This document shows positions 9,167 through 17,358 of a DNA stretch of 64,000 nt, piece by piece. Every line of letters starts with the position of its first letter. The stretch's first letter is position 1. The notes beneath the pieces were generated by a model, which was given only the letters and a program-made list of their open reading frames with translations, did not search any database and had not been told where the DNA came from. Both the position numbers and the translations under genes were made by a program. Origin of the DNA: Adlercreutzia hattorii (GTDB taxonomy: Bacteria > Actinomycetota > Coriobacteriia > Coriobacteriales > Eggerthellaceae); contig NZ_AP022829.1 in the NCBI RefSeq assembly GCF_011405655.1, positions 1,783,001 to 1,847,000 on the forward strand. The letters run 5' to 3'.

Positions 9167-10039
9167 CTAATCCTGCTTCTTCTTGGCGGCGGCGCGCTCG
9201 GCCCTCGCGGCGGCCTTCGCGGCGGCCGCAGCCTCGCGCTCGGCGACCCGCGCCGCCTTCGTGGCGGCCTTCTCCTCGGCGCGCGCCGCCTTCTCGGCCG
9301 CTTTCTCGGCGGCCTGCTCCTCGGTCATGCCGATGCCGAAGAACTCGGAGAGGCGCGCGAGCGTGGATTTTGCCGCCTGGCTCTCGGCCTCCTTCTTCGT
9401 GCGGCCGACACCCTGCGCGAGCCCCTTGTCGCCGGCGTACACCTGGGCGACGAAGGTGCGGTCGTGGGGCGGCCCTTGGGTCTCCACCAACCGATAGGTG
9501 GGCGTGATGCCGCCCTCCTGCAGCTTCTCCTGCAGGGCGCTCTTGGGATTCTCCGGCTCGCGCGCGAGATCCAGCGACATCTTGGGCATGAGCGTGCGAT
9601 CGACGAAGGCCCACGCCGCATCGATGCCGCCGTCGAGGAACAGTGCCGCCGCCACGGCCTCGTAGACGTTCTCGAGCGCCGAGTGCAGCCCGCGCCGGCC
9701 CGTGCCGGTCTCCGATGAGCCGAACACGATGACGTCGGCGAACCCGAGTTTCTCGGCCACCTCCGACAGGCTCGCGCCGGAGACGAGGGCCACCTTGATG
9801 CGCGTGAGGCCGCCCTCGTCCAGTTCGGGGAACTGATGGAAGGCGGCGTTGGCCACCAAGGCCCCCAGAATGGAATCGCCGAGGAACTCCAAGCGCTCGT
9901 AGGAGAACTTCACGGCCCGACCCTCGGTGGCGGAAGGATGAGTGATGGCCGAGAGCAGGTACTGGGTGTTCTCGAAGGTGCGGCCCACAATCTTCTGGGC
10001 GCGCTCAAGCTTGGTCTGCTGTTCTGCGGTGAGGCTCAT
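9167..10039 (-). CDS. rnc: ribonuclease III with a long Ala/Lys-rich tail
   Basis: 290 aa, longer than the usual 220-240. The RNase III signature ERLEFLGDSILGALV is followed by a double-stranded RNA-binding domain (NPKSALQEKLQEGGITPTY onward). The last 50 or so residues are almost only Ala, Lys, Glu and Arg, giving a basic histone-H1-like tail. It cleaves double-stranded RNA in rRNA and mRNA processing. The start overlaps the plsX stop by four bases (ATGA). Confidence 0.96.
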   Translation of the reverse strand: MSLTAEQQTKLERAQKIVGRTFENTQYLLSAITHPSATEGRAVKFSYERLEFLGDSILGALVANAAFHQFPELDEGGLTRIKVALVSGASLSEVAEKLGFADVIVFGSSETGTGRRGLHSALENVYEAVAAALFLDGGIDAAWAFVDRTLMPKMSLDLAREPENPKSALQEKLQEGGITPTYRLVETQGPPHDRTFVAQVYAGDKGLAQGVGRTKKEAESQAAKSTLARLSEFFGIGMTEEQAAEKAAEKAARAEEKAATKAARVAEREAAAAAKAAARAERAAAKKKQD

Positions 10040-11094
10040 CGGGCATCAGAGGCGGCGGCCTCCCCCTTCTCCTCGGCACCAACGGCCGCGGAAGCCGACG
10101 CAGGCGCGGCGGCCACGCGCTCGGCGATGACCTCCGGCACATGGGCGCGCACCGTGGCGGCGGCCACGGCGATGCCGTTCTTCACGGCCGTCTCGTTGGA
10201 GGAGCCGTGCCCCACGATGACGGCGCCTTTGACACCGAGCAGCGGCGTGCCGCCGTAGGTGTCCGGCGACATCTTCTCCTTGAGCGCGCCGAGCGGGCCC
10301 TTCACGAGCAGCGCCCCCACTTTGGAAAGCGCCGTGGACATGAGCGCGGCCTTCAGGTTCCGCATGAGCGTCTTGGCGGTGCCCTCGATGGTCTTCAGGC
10401 AGACATTGCCGGTGAACCCGTCGGTGACCACCACGTCGAAGTCGCCCGCCATGAGGTCGCCCCCCTCGCAGTTTCCGGCGAAGGCGGGGACGGTCTCGGA
10501 CAGCAGACGGTGGGCCTCCTGGGCGAACAGGTCTCCCTTGGTGTCCTCCTCGCCGATGTTCAGAAGACCGACCTTCGGGCGCTCCACCCCCATGATGGCG
10601 TTCATGTACACCTCGCCCATCTGGGCGAACTGCACGAGGTACTCCGGCTTGCAGTCGGCGTTGGCTCCCACGTCGATGAGCAGGGTCGGACGGGCCCAAG
10701 CCGGAATGACCTGGCCCAAGGCCGGGCGCTTCACGCCTTTGATGCGCCCGACGACGAGCGTGGCCGCGGCCAGGCAGGCGCCGGTGGAACCGGCGGAGAA
10801 GAAACCATCGGCGGCGCCCTCCTTCACGAGCCGGCAGCCCACGACGATGGAGGAGTCCTTCTTGGCGCGCACGGCGCCGGCCGGATGCTCCCCCATCTCG
10901 ATGACCTCGGTGGCCACCTGCGCCGTCGCCCGATCGTGAACGGCGGCGAAGGGCTCCACCTCCTCGGCCGGCCCGACGAGCGTGAGCCTCAAGTCGGGAT
11001 CGGCCTCAAGGGCCTGCAGGGCGCCGCGCAGCACCACGGCCGGGCCGCGGTCACCGCCCATGACGTCCACGGCGATTGTTACTGGTTCTGCCAC
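10036..11094 (-). CDS. plsX: phosphate acyltransferase PlsX
   Basis: 352 aa from the GTG at 11094, preceded by GAGGAGA; the longer frame to 11205 lacks a ribosome site. The N-terminus TIAVDVMGGDRGP is the family signature. PlsX converts acyl-ACP to acyl-phosphate, the donor used by PlsY (31463-32164) for lysophosphatidate synthesis. An Ala-rich tail extends beyond the core. It lies in the rpmF-plsX-rnc-smc block. Confidence 0.96.
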   Translation of the reverse strand: MAEPVTIAVDVMGGDRGPAVVLRGALQALEADPDLRLTLVGPAEEVEPFAAVHDRATAQVATEVIEMGEHPAGAVRAKKDSSIVVGCRLVKEGAADGFFSAGSTGACLAAATLVVGRIKGVKRPALGQVIPAWARPTLLIDVGANADCKPEYLVQFAQMGEVYMNAIMGVERPKVGLLNIGEEDTKGDLFAQEAHRLLSETVPAFAGNCEGGDLMAGDFDVVVTDGFTGNVCLKTIEGTAKTLMRNLKAALMSTALSKVGALLVKGPLGALKEKMSPDTYGGTPLLGVKGAVIVGHGSSNETAVKNGIAVAAATVRAHVPEVIAERVAAAPASASAAVGAEEKGEAAASDAR

Positions 11095-11321
11095 GTTGCG
11101 TATCTCCTCAAAACGATGCGCCGCCCGGGGCGGCAGGGTCATTCGTTGCACGGGCACTGCGCATCCGGCCCTACCCGCACAGCCTGCGGACACGGTCGGA
11201 GGCACGGGCCTATAGCCAAAAAGCCCCCTGGCAGACCAGGCTTATCCAGCTTGGCATGCGAGGAGGCTTTGCCGACATCGCGGAGACTACCTGGCGCCTC
11301 CGCGACCGTCACGCACAAAAG

Positions 11322-11501
11322 CTACTCGGTCTCGATGACCTCGCGGTCGCGATAGTAGCCACAGTTGCCGCACACGCGGTGAGGAAGCTTCACCTCGCCG
11401 CACTGGGGGCAAATGGAGCGGGCGGGAGCCGCGATCTTGTCGTTGGTGCTGCGACGGGCGTGGGTACGGGCACGGCCCATTTTGCGCTTAGGTACTGCCA
11501 T
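11322..11501 (-). CDS. rpmF: 50S ribosomal protein L32
   Basis: 59 aa. It starts MAVPKRKMGRARTHARRS and has the four-cysteine zinc site of zinc-containing L32 (CPQCGE and CGNCGYY). AAGGAG lies before the ATG. It lies upstream of plsX, as in many bacteria, and has its own promoter (11574-11602). Confidence 0.97.
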   Translation of the reverse strand: MAVPKRKMGRARTHARRSTNDKIAAPARSICPQCGEVKLPHRVCGNCGYYRDREVIETE

Positions 11502-11573
11502 CTCGATTACTCCTTCTATAGCTGGGAACAGCGGGTGCCGTTCACAACTTCTTCTGTAAACGCACGATCTGAT

Positions 11574-11602
11574 ATGATACCCAACCGCACGCGGCCCCGC
11601 AA
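11574..11602 (-). promoter_or_regulatory. sigma-70-type promoter of rpmF-plsX-rnc-smc
   Basis: On the minus strand, TTGCGG (11602-11597) and TATCAT (11579-11574) are separated by 17 bases, giving a leader of about 65 bases before the L32 start. Its position after the ClC gene suggests rpmF and its followers are transcribed apart from yceD. Confidence 0.6.
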
Positions 11603-11630
11603 GGGCAATTTCCCACGAATTCGCCAGCGG

Positions 11631-13004
11631 TCACGGCTTCTTCACGACAAGGCGCGCCCGCGCCGCCGAAGTCGCGCGCTTCAGAATGCCAGTGGCCCCA
11701 CGTCCGTACAATCCCACATCGCGGCCGAGGGAGAAGGAGACGGCCACGGCCAAAGCGAACGCGGGAGCGCCGGCCCAGCCGAAAATCTCGCAGCCCATGA
11801 GGAAGGCGGTCACCGGGCAGCGGCTCATGGCGGCGAAGAAGGCAACGAGCCCCACAGCCGCTGAGAAAGCCGGATCGCCCTGGGTCATGACCGTGCAGCT
11901 CGCGCCGAGCAGCGCGCCCACGGTGAAGGTGGGCATGATCTCGCCGCCGCGCAGCCAAAGCCCGAGGCACACGATGGTGAGCAGCGCTTTCACGGCGAAG
12001 GTCCACCCGCCGGCGCGGCCGGCGAGCGCGTCGGAGAGCAGGTTGGCGCCCGTGCCCTCGAACCCGCGCCAATCGAACAGCGTGACCAGCACCGCCATGA
12101 GCACGCCACCCAGGGCTGCCCACAGGTAGTAGTTCTGCGAGATGCGCTTGGTGAGGCGCTGGGCGCCGTCGATGATTTGAATGTAGACGGTTCCCACCAG
12201 CGCGCAGGCGACGGCGATCACGACGCATTGGCCGACAACGGGCCATGACAGCGCAGGCAGCGGCACCTTGGGGATGACATCGCCGATGCCGATGATGCTC
12301 GCCAGGCCGAAGGCCACGAAGCACGCCAGCAGCATGAAGGGCGCATGCCGCCAAACCGAGCGGTCGTAGCGGGAGAGCTCGATGACGAAGGCCGTCGATC
12401 CCAAGGGCGCGAAGAACAGCGCCGCGAAGCACGCGGCCATGCCGCAGGAGGCGGCATAGGCGTGCACGCCGCCGCTGGCGCCTCCGCCGCTGCCTGCGCC
12501 TCCGGCCGCGCCTTTGCTTGCGCCCGCGCTCCCAACCGCGACGTCACCGCCGTCCGCGCCACCTGCGCCGTCGGCATGGCTTTCGCCCTTCCAAACCCCC
12601 GTCATGGGCCGCAGATTCAAAGGGCGCGCGACAAGGTCGCCCAGCGAGGCCCCCATGTGCAGGGCGGCCGCCTCCTTGCCCACCGAGGCGCCTCCGAGAA
12701 TAGAAAGCGCCGTGCCGAGCAGAATGCCCGGGGCGAGCGCGGGCGAGATGGGGCGATCGGCGCAGATATCGTTTATCACCGTGTGCGTCGTGGTGTCCAG
12801 CGGAAGCTTCAGGGCGCGGTACAGCAGAAGGCTCGCCACCGCGAAAATGGGCAGAAGGTACAGCAGCCAGCCATGGGCGCAAACGAGATCGTAGGCCCAG
12901 CCGACAACGAGGCACAGCACCACCGAGGCCGCCGCCCCCACGACACCGACGGCCACGGCGAACACCCCGTGGCGCAGCACCTGCGCTCTCGCTGCCCCTT
13001 TCAC
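11631..13004 (-). CDS. ClC-family chloride channel or transporter
   Basis: 457 aa from GTG at 13004, preceded by GAGGAGG; an upstream in-frame GTG at 13025 has no ribosome site. About ten to twelve hydrophobic segments. The selectivity-filter region reads GGASVGKEAA, a variant of the GKEGP motif that keeps the gating Glu. Near residues 145-195 lies a Gly/Ala-rich insert. It sits between yceD and rpmF, genes usually adjacent, so it is probably a lineage-specific insertion into that cluster. Confidence 0.85.
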   Translation of the reverse strand: MKGAARAQVLRHGVFAVAVGVVGAAASVVLCLVVGWAYDLVCAHGWLLYLLPIFAVASLLLYRALKLPLDTTTHTVINDICADRPISPALAPGILLGTALSILGGASVGKEAAALHMGASLGDLVARPLNLRPMTGVWKGESHADGAGGADGGDVAVGSAGASKGAAGGAGSGGGASGGVHAYAASCGMAACFAALFFAPLGSTAFVIELSRYDRSVWRHAPFMLLACFVAFGLASIIGIGDVIPKVPLPALSWPVVGQCVVIAVACALVGTVYIQIIDGAQRLTKRISQNYYLWAALGGVLMAVLVTLFDWRGFEGTGANLLSDALAGRAGGWTFAVKALLTIVCLGLWLRGGEIMPTFTVGALLGASCTVMTQGDPAFSAAVGLVAFFAAMSRCPVTAFLMGCEIFGWAGAPAFALAVAVSFSLGRDVGLYGRGATGILKRATSAARARLVVKKP

Positions 13005-13075
13005 CGCATGCCTCCTCGCTCCCACGCATCCGAACCGTACGGGACAACTTTAGACGACCTTTCGCACTCATAGCC

Positions 13076-13113
13076 CGAAGGGCGGCGAAGCGTTTCCGCC
13101 GCGCCGCCCTTCG
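13076..13113 (-). terminator. GC-rich hairpin after yceD
   Basis: CGAAGGGCGGCG pairs perfectly with CGCCGCCCTTCG around a 14-base loop. It lies 28 bases after the yceD stop. It lacks a clear U-run, so it may be a weak terminator or an RNA-stabilising hairpin. Confidence 0.5.
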
Positions 13114-13140
13114 TTGAAAAGCCGTTATGGACCGGATGTT

Positions 13141-13698
13141 CTACTTGTCGCCGAAGTCGAAGTTCTTGAGGGCCGCGAACGGGCTCGCCTCCACGTCCGC
13201 CTCGTCGCGGGAGCAGCCGCAGGGCCCCTCGTTCAGATTGGCGCCGCACTGGGGGCACAGCCCCTTGCAGTCGTCGTCGCACAGGGGCACGAGCGGCACC
13301 TCGAGCAGCAGGGCCGCCACGATGAGCGGCACCAGATCGATCTTGCGGTTGTCAGGCAGGAAGTCGAACTCGTCGCCTTCCATATCCTCCGGCGTCTCCG
13401 CTTCCTCCTCGCCGCCGATGAGGAAGTATCCCTCGATATCGCCCTCCAAGCCGTAGGTCACGTCCTCCAGGCAGCGGGCGCACTGGGTCGCGGCGTCGCC
13501 CGCGGCCGTGCCCTGGATGAGGATGGCGTCGCCGGTGTTGGTGGCCTCCAGCGACCAGGAGACGGGCGCCGCGAAGGTGTAGGTGTCCGGGCCGGCGGCC
13601 AGCTCGGCCAGATCGAGCGTCCCCTCGAAATGCCGGGTCGCCGCCGTCTCCAGCAGCGCCTCGGGAATGGCGATAATCGCCGTGGCATCCGTAGCCAT
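13141..13698 (-). CDS. YceD/DUF177 family protein
   Basis: 185 aa from the ATG at 13698 (AGGAA 7 bases upstream). The C-terminal half carries the DUF177 cysteine pattern: CARCLED near the middle and a CDDDCKGLCPQCGANLNEGPC-type cluster near the end. In other bacteria it is encoded next to rpmF and linked to rRNA or lipid-related control; here the ClC gene separates the two. Strongly acidic overall. Confidence 0.85.
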   Translation of the reverse strand: MATDATAIIAIPEALLETAATRHFEGTLDLAELAAGPDTYTFAAPVSWSLEATNTGDAILIQGTAAGDAATQCARCLEDVTYGLEGDIEGYFLIGGEEEAETPEDMEGDEFDFLPDNRKIDLVPLIVAALLLEVPLVPLCDDDCKGLCPQCGANLNEGPCGCSRDEADVEASPFAALKNFDFGDK

Positions 13699-13714
13699 TT
13701 TCTCATTCCTTTCC

Positions 13715-13748
13715 GTAAATGCCACTTCGACCTCGAAATGGCATTTAC
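13715..13748. promoter_or_regulatory. 34-bp near-perfect palindrome in the yceD leader
   Basis: GTAAATGCCACTTCGA, two bases, then its complement with one mismatch (15 of 16). It sits between the terminator of the upstream gene and the yceD ribosome site. It could be an operator or an RNA hairpin hiding the start region. I do not recognise it as a known operator. Confidence 0.6.
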
Positions 13749-13752
13749 TTCC

Positions 13753-13786
13753 AAAAAAGAAGACGCGCCACAGACGGCGCGCCTTC
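13753..13786 (-). terminator. intrinsic terminator of the coiled-coil gene
   Basis: On the minus strand GAAGGCGCGCC, a six-base loop, GGCGCGTCTTC, then TTTTTT. It follows the gene at 13818-14276. Confidence 0.85.
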
Positions 13787-13817
13787 GTCACTTGCTTGCT
13801 TACTGGCGCCACGCAGC

Positions 13818-14276
13818 CTAGCGGGCGGCGTTCAGGCGATCGCGGCAGCGGCGCGTGTTGTTCAGCAGCGTGTCGAGGCTCTGCTCGATGTGCCCGAACA
13901 CCTCGTCGGCGTAGTCCTCGGCGCCGGCGCGGGTCTGGCGCTCCAGCTCGCGGGCGTCGGCCAAGATGGTATCGGCCTGCTGCTGGGAGATGCGCACGAT
14001 CTCCTGCTCGGAGGCAATGGTGATCGCCTGGCTGCGGGCGTCCTCGATCATGCGATTGGCCTCGACCTCGGCATCGTCCAGAAGGCTCTGGCGCTCACGC
14101 ACGATCTGACGGGCCTGGGAGAACTCCGCCGGGAACAGGTCGCGAATTTCGTCCATGATGTCGAAGGCGGCGGCGATATCGACCTGGCGAAGGTTGTTCT
14201 TGCCGAAGACCGGCTTCGAGTCCTCCAAGAGGATCGAGAGCTCTTCAAGCAGCCCAAGTACTCCGGTTTCGTCCAT
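13818..14276 (-). CDS. coiled-coil protein, DivIVA/ATP synthase b subunit-like
   Basis: 152 aa. Almost wholly alpha-helical and charged, with the pattern EVEANRMIEDARSQAITIASE typical of DivIVA-like and F-ATPase b-like coiled coils, but with no membrane segment. AGGAAGG precedes the ATG. Such proteins in actinobacteria are often annotated as ATPase or cell-division initiation proteins without proof. It is followed by a good terminator and is probably monocistronic. Exact role unknown. Confidence 0.7.
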   Translation of the reverse strand: MDETGVLGLLEELSILLEDSKPVFGKNNLRQVDIAAAFDIMDEIRDLFPAEFSQARQIVRERQSLLDDAEVEANRMIEDARSQAITIASEQEIVRISQQQADTILADARELERQTRAGAEDYADEVFGHIEQSLDTLLNNTRRCRDRLNAAR

Positions 14277-14351
14277 GTTGTTCCTTCCTGACTATATCGC
14301 ATCGCCCCACGGCCCCATTTGGACACGCGCGGACAGACGTCGTTCACGCTA

Positions 14352-14382
14352 AGTTTTTCCATTCTACCATGATGGAAAAACT
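14352..14382. promoter_or_regulatory. perfect 11-bp dyad with 9-base spacer
   Basis: AGTTTTTCCAT, nine bases, ATGGAAAAACT. It lies between rsmD and the coiled-coil gene, about 76 bases upstream of the latter's start. It is too AT-rich for a standard terminator, so an operator is more likely. A TATAGT -10-like box is at 14291-14296 on the minus strand. Confidence 0.45.
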
Positions 14383-14396
14383 ATGGAACACCCCTG

Positions 14397-14981
14397 TCAT
14401 TCCGTGCACAAACGCTCCAAAAGATCGAGGGTGGTGTCGCCGAAGTGGCGGCGGGAGGCTATTTCGTAGCCGGACGTTTCGGCCAGCGTCTCCACGGCAT
14501 CGTCGTCGGAGGCGTCGTGCTCGTAGCTGACGATGAGATCGGCGGCCAGGGCGTCTGCGGCGTCGAGGCGGCTAAGGAGGCCGAAAACCTCCGCCGGGTC
14601 GGTGGCGTAGGGCGGATCGAGGAAGATGAGATCGAAAGGACGCCCGGGCGCTGCCGCGCCACGCTTGAGAACGTCGCCGCGCACGAGGCGCGCCCGATCG
14701 CGGCCGAGGCGCAGGGCGGCGATGTTGCGCTCGATGACGGCGGCGGCGTCCCGGTCGCGCTCGCAGAGCATGGCCGTATCGGCGCCGCGGGAAAGAGCCT
14801 CCAGGGACAGGGCCCCCGAGCCGGCGAAGGCATCCAGCACCACGGCCCCGTCCAGCCCATCGCGCAGGGAGACGAGCGCGCTCATGAGCGACTCGCGGAC
14901 GCGGTCGGTGGTGGGGCGGGTACCGTCGCCTCTGGGGGCGTCCAGCTTGCGGCCCCGGAACTCTCCGGCGATGATGCGCAT
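14397..14981 (-). CDS. rsmD: 16S rRNA (guanine-966-N2)-methyltransferase
   Basis: 194 aa from the ATG at 14981, with AGGAGG 7 bases upstream; the in-frame TTG two codons earlier is not needed. N-terminal MRIIAGEFRGRKL and RPTTDRVRES are family hallmarks, DAFAGSGALSLEAL is the SAM site, and IFLDPPYA is the catalytic (D/N)PPY motif. It methylates G966 of 16S rRNA. It begins just after recG. Confidence 0.95.
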   Translation of the reverse strand: MRIIAGEFRGRKLDAPRGDGTRPTTDRVRESLMSALVSLRDGLDGAVVLDAFAGSGALSLEALSRGADTAMLCERDRDAAAVIERNIAALRLGRDRARLVRGDVLKRGAAAPGRPFDLIFLDPPYATDPAEVFGLLSRLDAADALAADLIVSYEHDASDDDAVETLAETSGYEIASRRHFGDTTLDLLERLCTE

Positions 14982-14983
14982 GA

Positions 14984-17167
14984 TCAACCTCCTACGATAG
15001 CGGACTCGTGGGCGAAGGCGAGGCGGACCTCGCGGGCCAGGGCGACGTGGTCGGGCTCTTCCAGGTTCGGATCCACCTCCAGAAGGGCCTGGGCGTCGGC
15101 GCGGGCGGCCTCGATGACGGCACCGTCGCGCATGATGTTCACGAGCTTCAGCCCGCTGGCGCCGTGCTGGCGGTTCCCGAGGATATCGCCCTCGCGGCGC
15201 AGGGACAAGTCGAAGGCGGCCAGCTCGAAGCCGTCGTCGGTGCTTTCCATGGCCGCCAGGCGCGCGAGCGACTCCTCACGCTGGGAAGCGGAAACGAGAA
15301 ACACCTCGGCCGCCTTCTCACCGCGGCCCACGCGCCCGCGCAGCTGGTGCAGCTGGGCGAGTCCGAAGCGGTCGGCGTCCTGGACGATCATGACCGTGGC
15401 GTTGGGAACATCGACCCCCACCTCGATGACCGTCGTGGCCACGAGCACCTGGACCTCGCCGGCACGGAACTGCTCCATGACCTCGCGCTTGGCCTCAGCG
15501 CCCATGCCGCCGTGAAGCAGCCCCACCGTCCAGTCGGCGAAGGTGGTGCGCTGCAGCATCTCGGCCTCGCGGGTAGCCGCCGTCACATCGTCGCCGGCGA
15601 GATCGGCATCGTCCTCGATGGCCACGGCCGGATGGTACTCCTCCCCCGCTGCATCGGCCTCGCGCGCGCGCCCCGCCGCCTTGGCATCCCGGGCCTCGGC
15701 GTCCTTGCCCACGAGCGGGCAGACGACGAAGACCTGCTCGCCACGGTCGAGCGCCTCGCGGGCCGCCTCGAAGGCGTCTCCCTGCTGCTCGCGGGAGAGC
15801 ACCCGCGTCGTGCGCCGCGCGCTGTCGTGGGGGCGGTGCTTGATGTAGGACAAGGTGAGATTGCCGTAGAGCGCGAGCGCCAAGCTGCGCGGAATGGGCG
15901 TGGCCGTCAGGTACAGCGCATCGGGCGCCTGCCCCTTGGCGAGCAGCTTCGCCCGTTGGTCGACGCCGAAGCGCTGCTGCTCGTCGATGACCGCCAGGGT
16001 GAGGTTGCGCGGCACGACGTCGTCGGAGAGCAGCGCATGGGTACCGATGAGCACGTCCACCTGCCCGGAGGCGAAGCCTTCCACAATGGCGGCCCGCTCG
16101 GCGGCGGCCGTGGAGCCCGTGAGCAGGGCGACGCGCACCCCGGCGCCTTCCAAGCACTCTCCCAGGCCCTCCATGTGCTGGCGGGCGAGCACCTCGGTGG
16201 GCGCGAGGAGCATGGCCTGCCCCTCGGAGTCGGCGGCGGCGGCCAGGGCGTGGCCGGCCACGACGGTCTTGCCGGTGCCCACGTCTCCCAAAAGCATGTG
16301 GTTGGCCACCGTCGGCGCCGCCAGGGCGGCAAGAATCTCGTCGCGCGCCCGCTGCTGCTCGCCGGTGAGCTCGAAGGGAAGCGAGGCGGCGAAGGCACCA
16401 AGCCGCGGGCCGTCCACCACATGGGCGTGGGGCACGCATCCAGCGCTGCGGGCCGCGCCCTCCTGCATGAGGAACAGCTCCAGGTACAAAAGCTCCTCAT
16501 AGACGAGCCGCCGCCGCGCCTCGTCGGCTTCTGCCATGGTGCGCGGGAAATGGATGGCGCGCAGCGCGGCGTTCCGGCTCATGAGCCGGTAGCGCAGACG
16601 CAGCCCCAAAGGCAGCGGGTCGAAGAGCCCTTCGGCTGCCTCCAATCCGTTGGCCACGATGCGGCGCACCCAGGCCGCCGTGAGCTTCTCGGTGGCCGGA
16701 TGCACCGGCACCACCGAGCCGGTGACCTCCTCCCCCTCCCCGATCACCTCGATGAAGGGGTTGGTCATGCGCTTGTAGCCGTAGTCGAAGGTCACCTTGC
16801 CCGAAACGGCCACCGCATCCCCCGCCTTCACCTGATCCATCAGCCATGGCTGGCGAAAGCAGGTGACTACAAGGATGCCCGTGCCATCCACGAGCGCGAT
16901 CTCCACGAGCTTGAGATTGTAGCGGGGCTTCTTCAGCTTGATCTCGTGCACCGTGCCGCGAATGGTGCAGACCTCCCCGATGCGAGCGGTGCCGCAGGTC
17001 TCCACCTGCGAGAGGTCGATGTAGGATCGGGGAAAGTGTGTCAGCAAATCGCGCAGCGTGCACACACCGAGCTTCTCGAGCGCCGCAGCCCGCGCAGGGC
17101 TCACCAGACGAACCCGGGACACGGGCTCGTCCAGCGAGAGCGTAGCTTTTTCCCGATCAATGGGCAA
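14984..17167 (-). CDS. recG: ATP-dependent DNA helicase RecG
   Basis: 727 aa, slightly longer than the usual 680-700. An N-terminal wedge/OB domain (about 40-200) precedes helicase motifs: Walker A GDVGTGKT, the DEAD-like DEQQRFG, TATPIPRSLAL, and a C-terminal part ending in the RecG-typical GDILGNRQHGASGLK. It reverses stalled forks and Holliday junctions. An insert of about 35 residues around 500-535 (Asp/Glu/Ala-rich) explains the extra length. Confidence 0.96.
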   Translation of the reverse strand: MPIDREKATLSLDEPVSRVRLVSPARAAALEKLGVCTLRDLLTHFPRSYIDLSQVETCGTARIGEVCTIRGTVHEIKLKKPRYNLKLVEIALVDGTGILVVTCFRQPWLMDQVKAGDAVAVSGKVTFDYGYKRMTNPFIEVIGEGEEVTGSVVPVHPATEKLTAAWVRRIVANGLEAAEGLFDPLPLGLRLRYRLMSRNAALRAIHFPRTMAEADEARRRLVYEELLYLELFLMQEGAARSAGCVPHAHVVDGPRLGAFAASLPFELTGEQQRARDEILAALAAPTVANHMLLGDVGTGKTVVAGHALAAAADSEGQAMLLAPTEVLARQHMEGLGECLEGAGVRVALLTGSTAAAERAAIVEGFASGQVDVLIGTHALLSDDVVPRNLTLAVIDEQQRFGVDQRAKLLAKGQAPDALYLTATPIPRSLALALYGNLTLSYIKHRPHDSARRTTRVLSREQQGDAFEAAREALDRGEQVFVVCPLVGKDAEARDAKAAGRAREADAAGEEYHPAVAIEDDADLAGDDVTAATREAEMLQRTTFADWTVGLLHGGMGAEAKREVMEQFRAGEVQVLVATTVIEVGVDVPNATVMIVQDADRFGLAQLHQLRGRVGRGEKAAEVFLVSASQREESLARLAAMESTDDGFELAAFDLSLRREGDILGNRQHGASGLKLVNIMRDGAVIEAARADAQALLEVDPNLEEPDHVALAREVRLAFAHESAIVGG

Positions 17168-17198
17168 ACTATCTTCCTTCTATTATGGCAGAGCCAAA

Positions 17199-17336
17199 CG
17201 CGAGATGGACGGCGTGTTCACCAAGCGAGTTCCACAGATGGTATCGAAGGCGGCTTATGTTGGGGAGAGGATGCCCCTGGCGCCTTCGATACCAACGAGG
17301 ACTGTCTGAGCGACTGAACATGCCATCCAGCTCGCG
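17199..17336. repeat. nested hairpin element, family 1 copy 1
   Basis: Outer arms 17199-17220 and 17315-17336 (22 bp, few mismatches), inner arms 17240-17251 and 17282-17293 (GGTATCGAAGGC and its complement), 30-base apical loop. The two internal-loop sides are the same as in copies at 31303, 33683 and 53905. It lies between the fakA end and the recG start. Confidence 0.9.
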
Positions 17337-17358
17337 TCCCGGGAGAGTTTCAAGCAGA

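Noticed and set aside
15008..17317. 769-codon plus-strand open frame opposite recG
   Set aside because: It is the antisense shadow of recG, which has full helicase motifs; the shadow is His/Gly/Arg-rich, lacks domains and a ribosome site.
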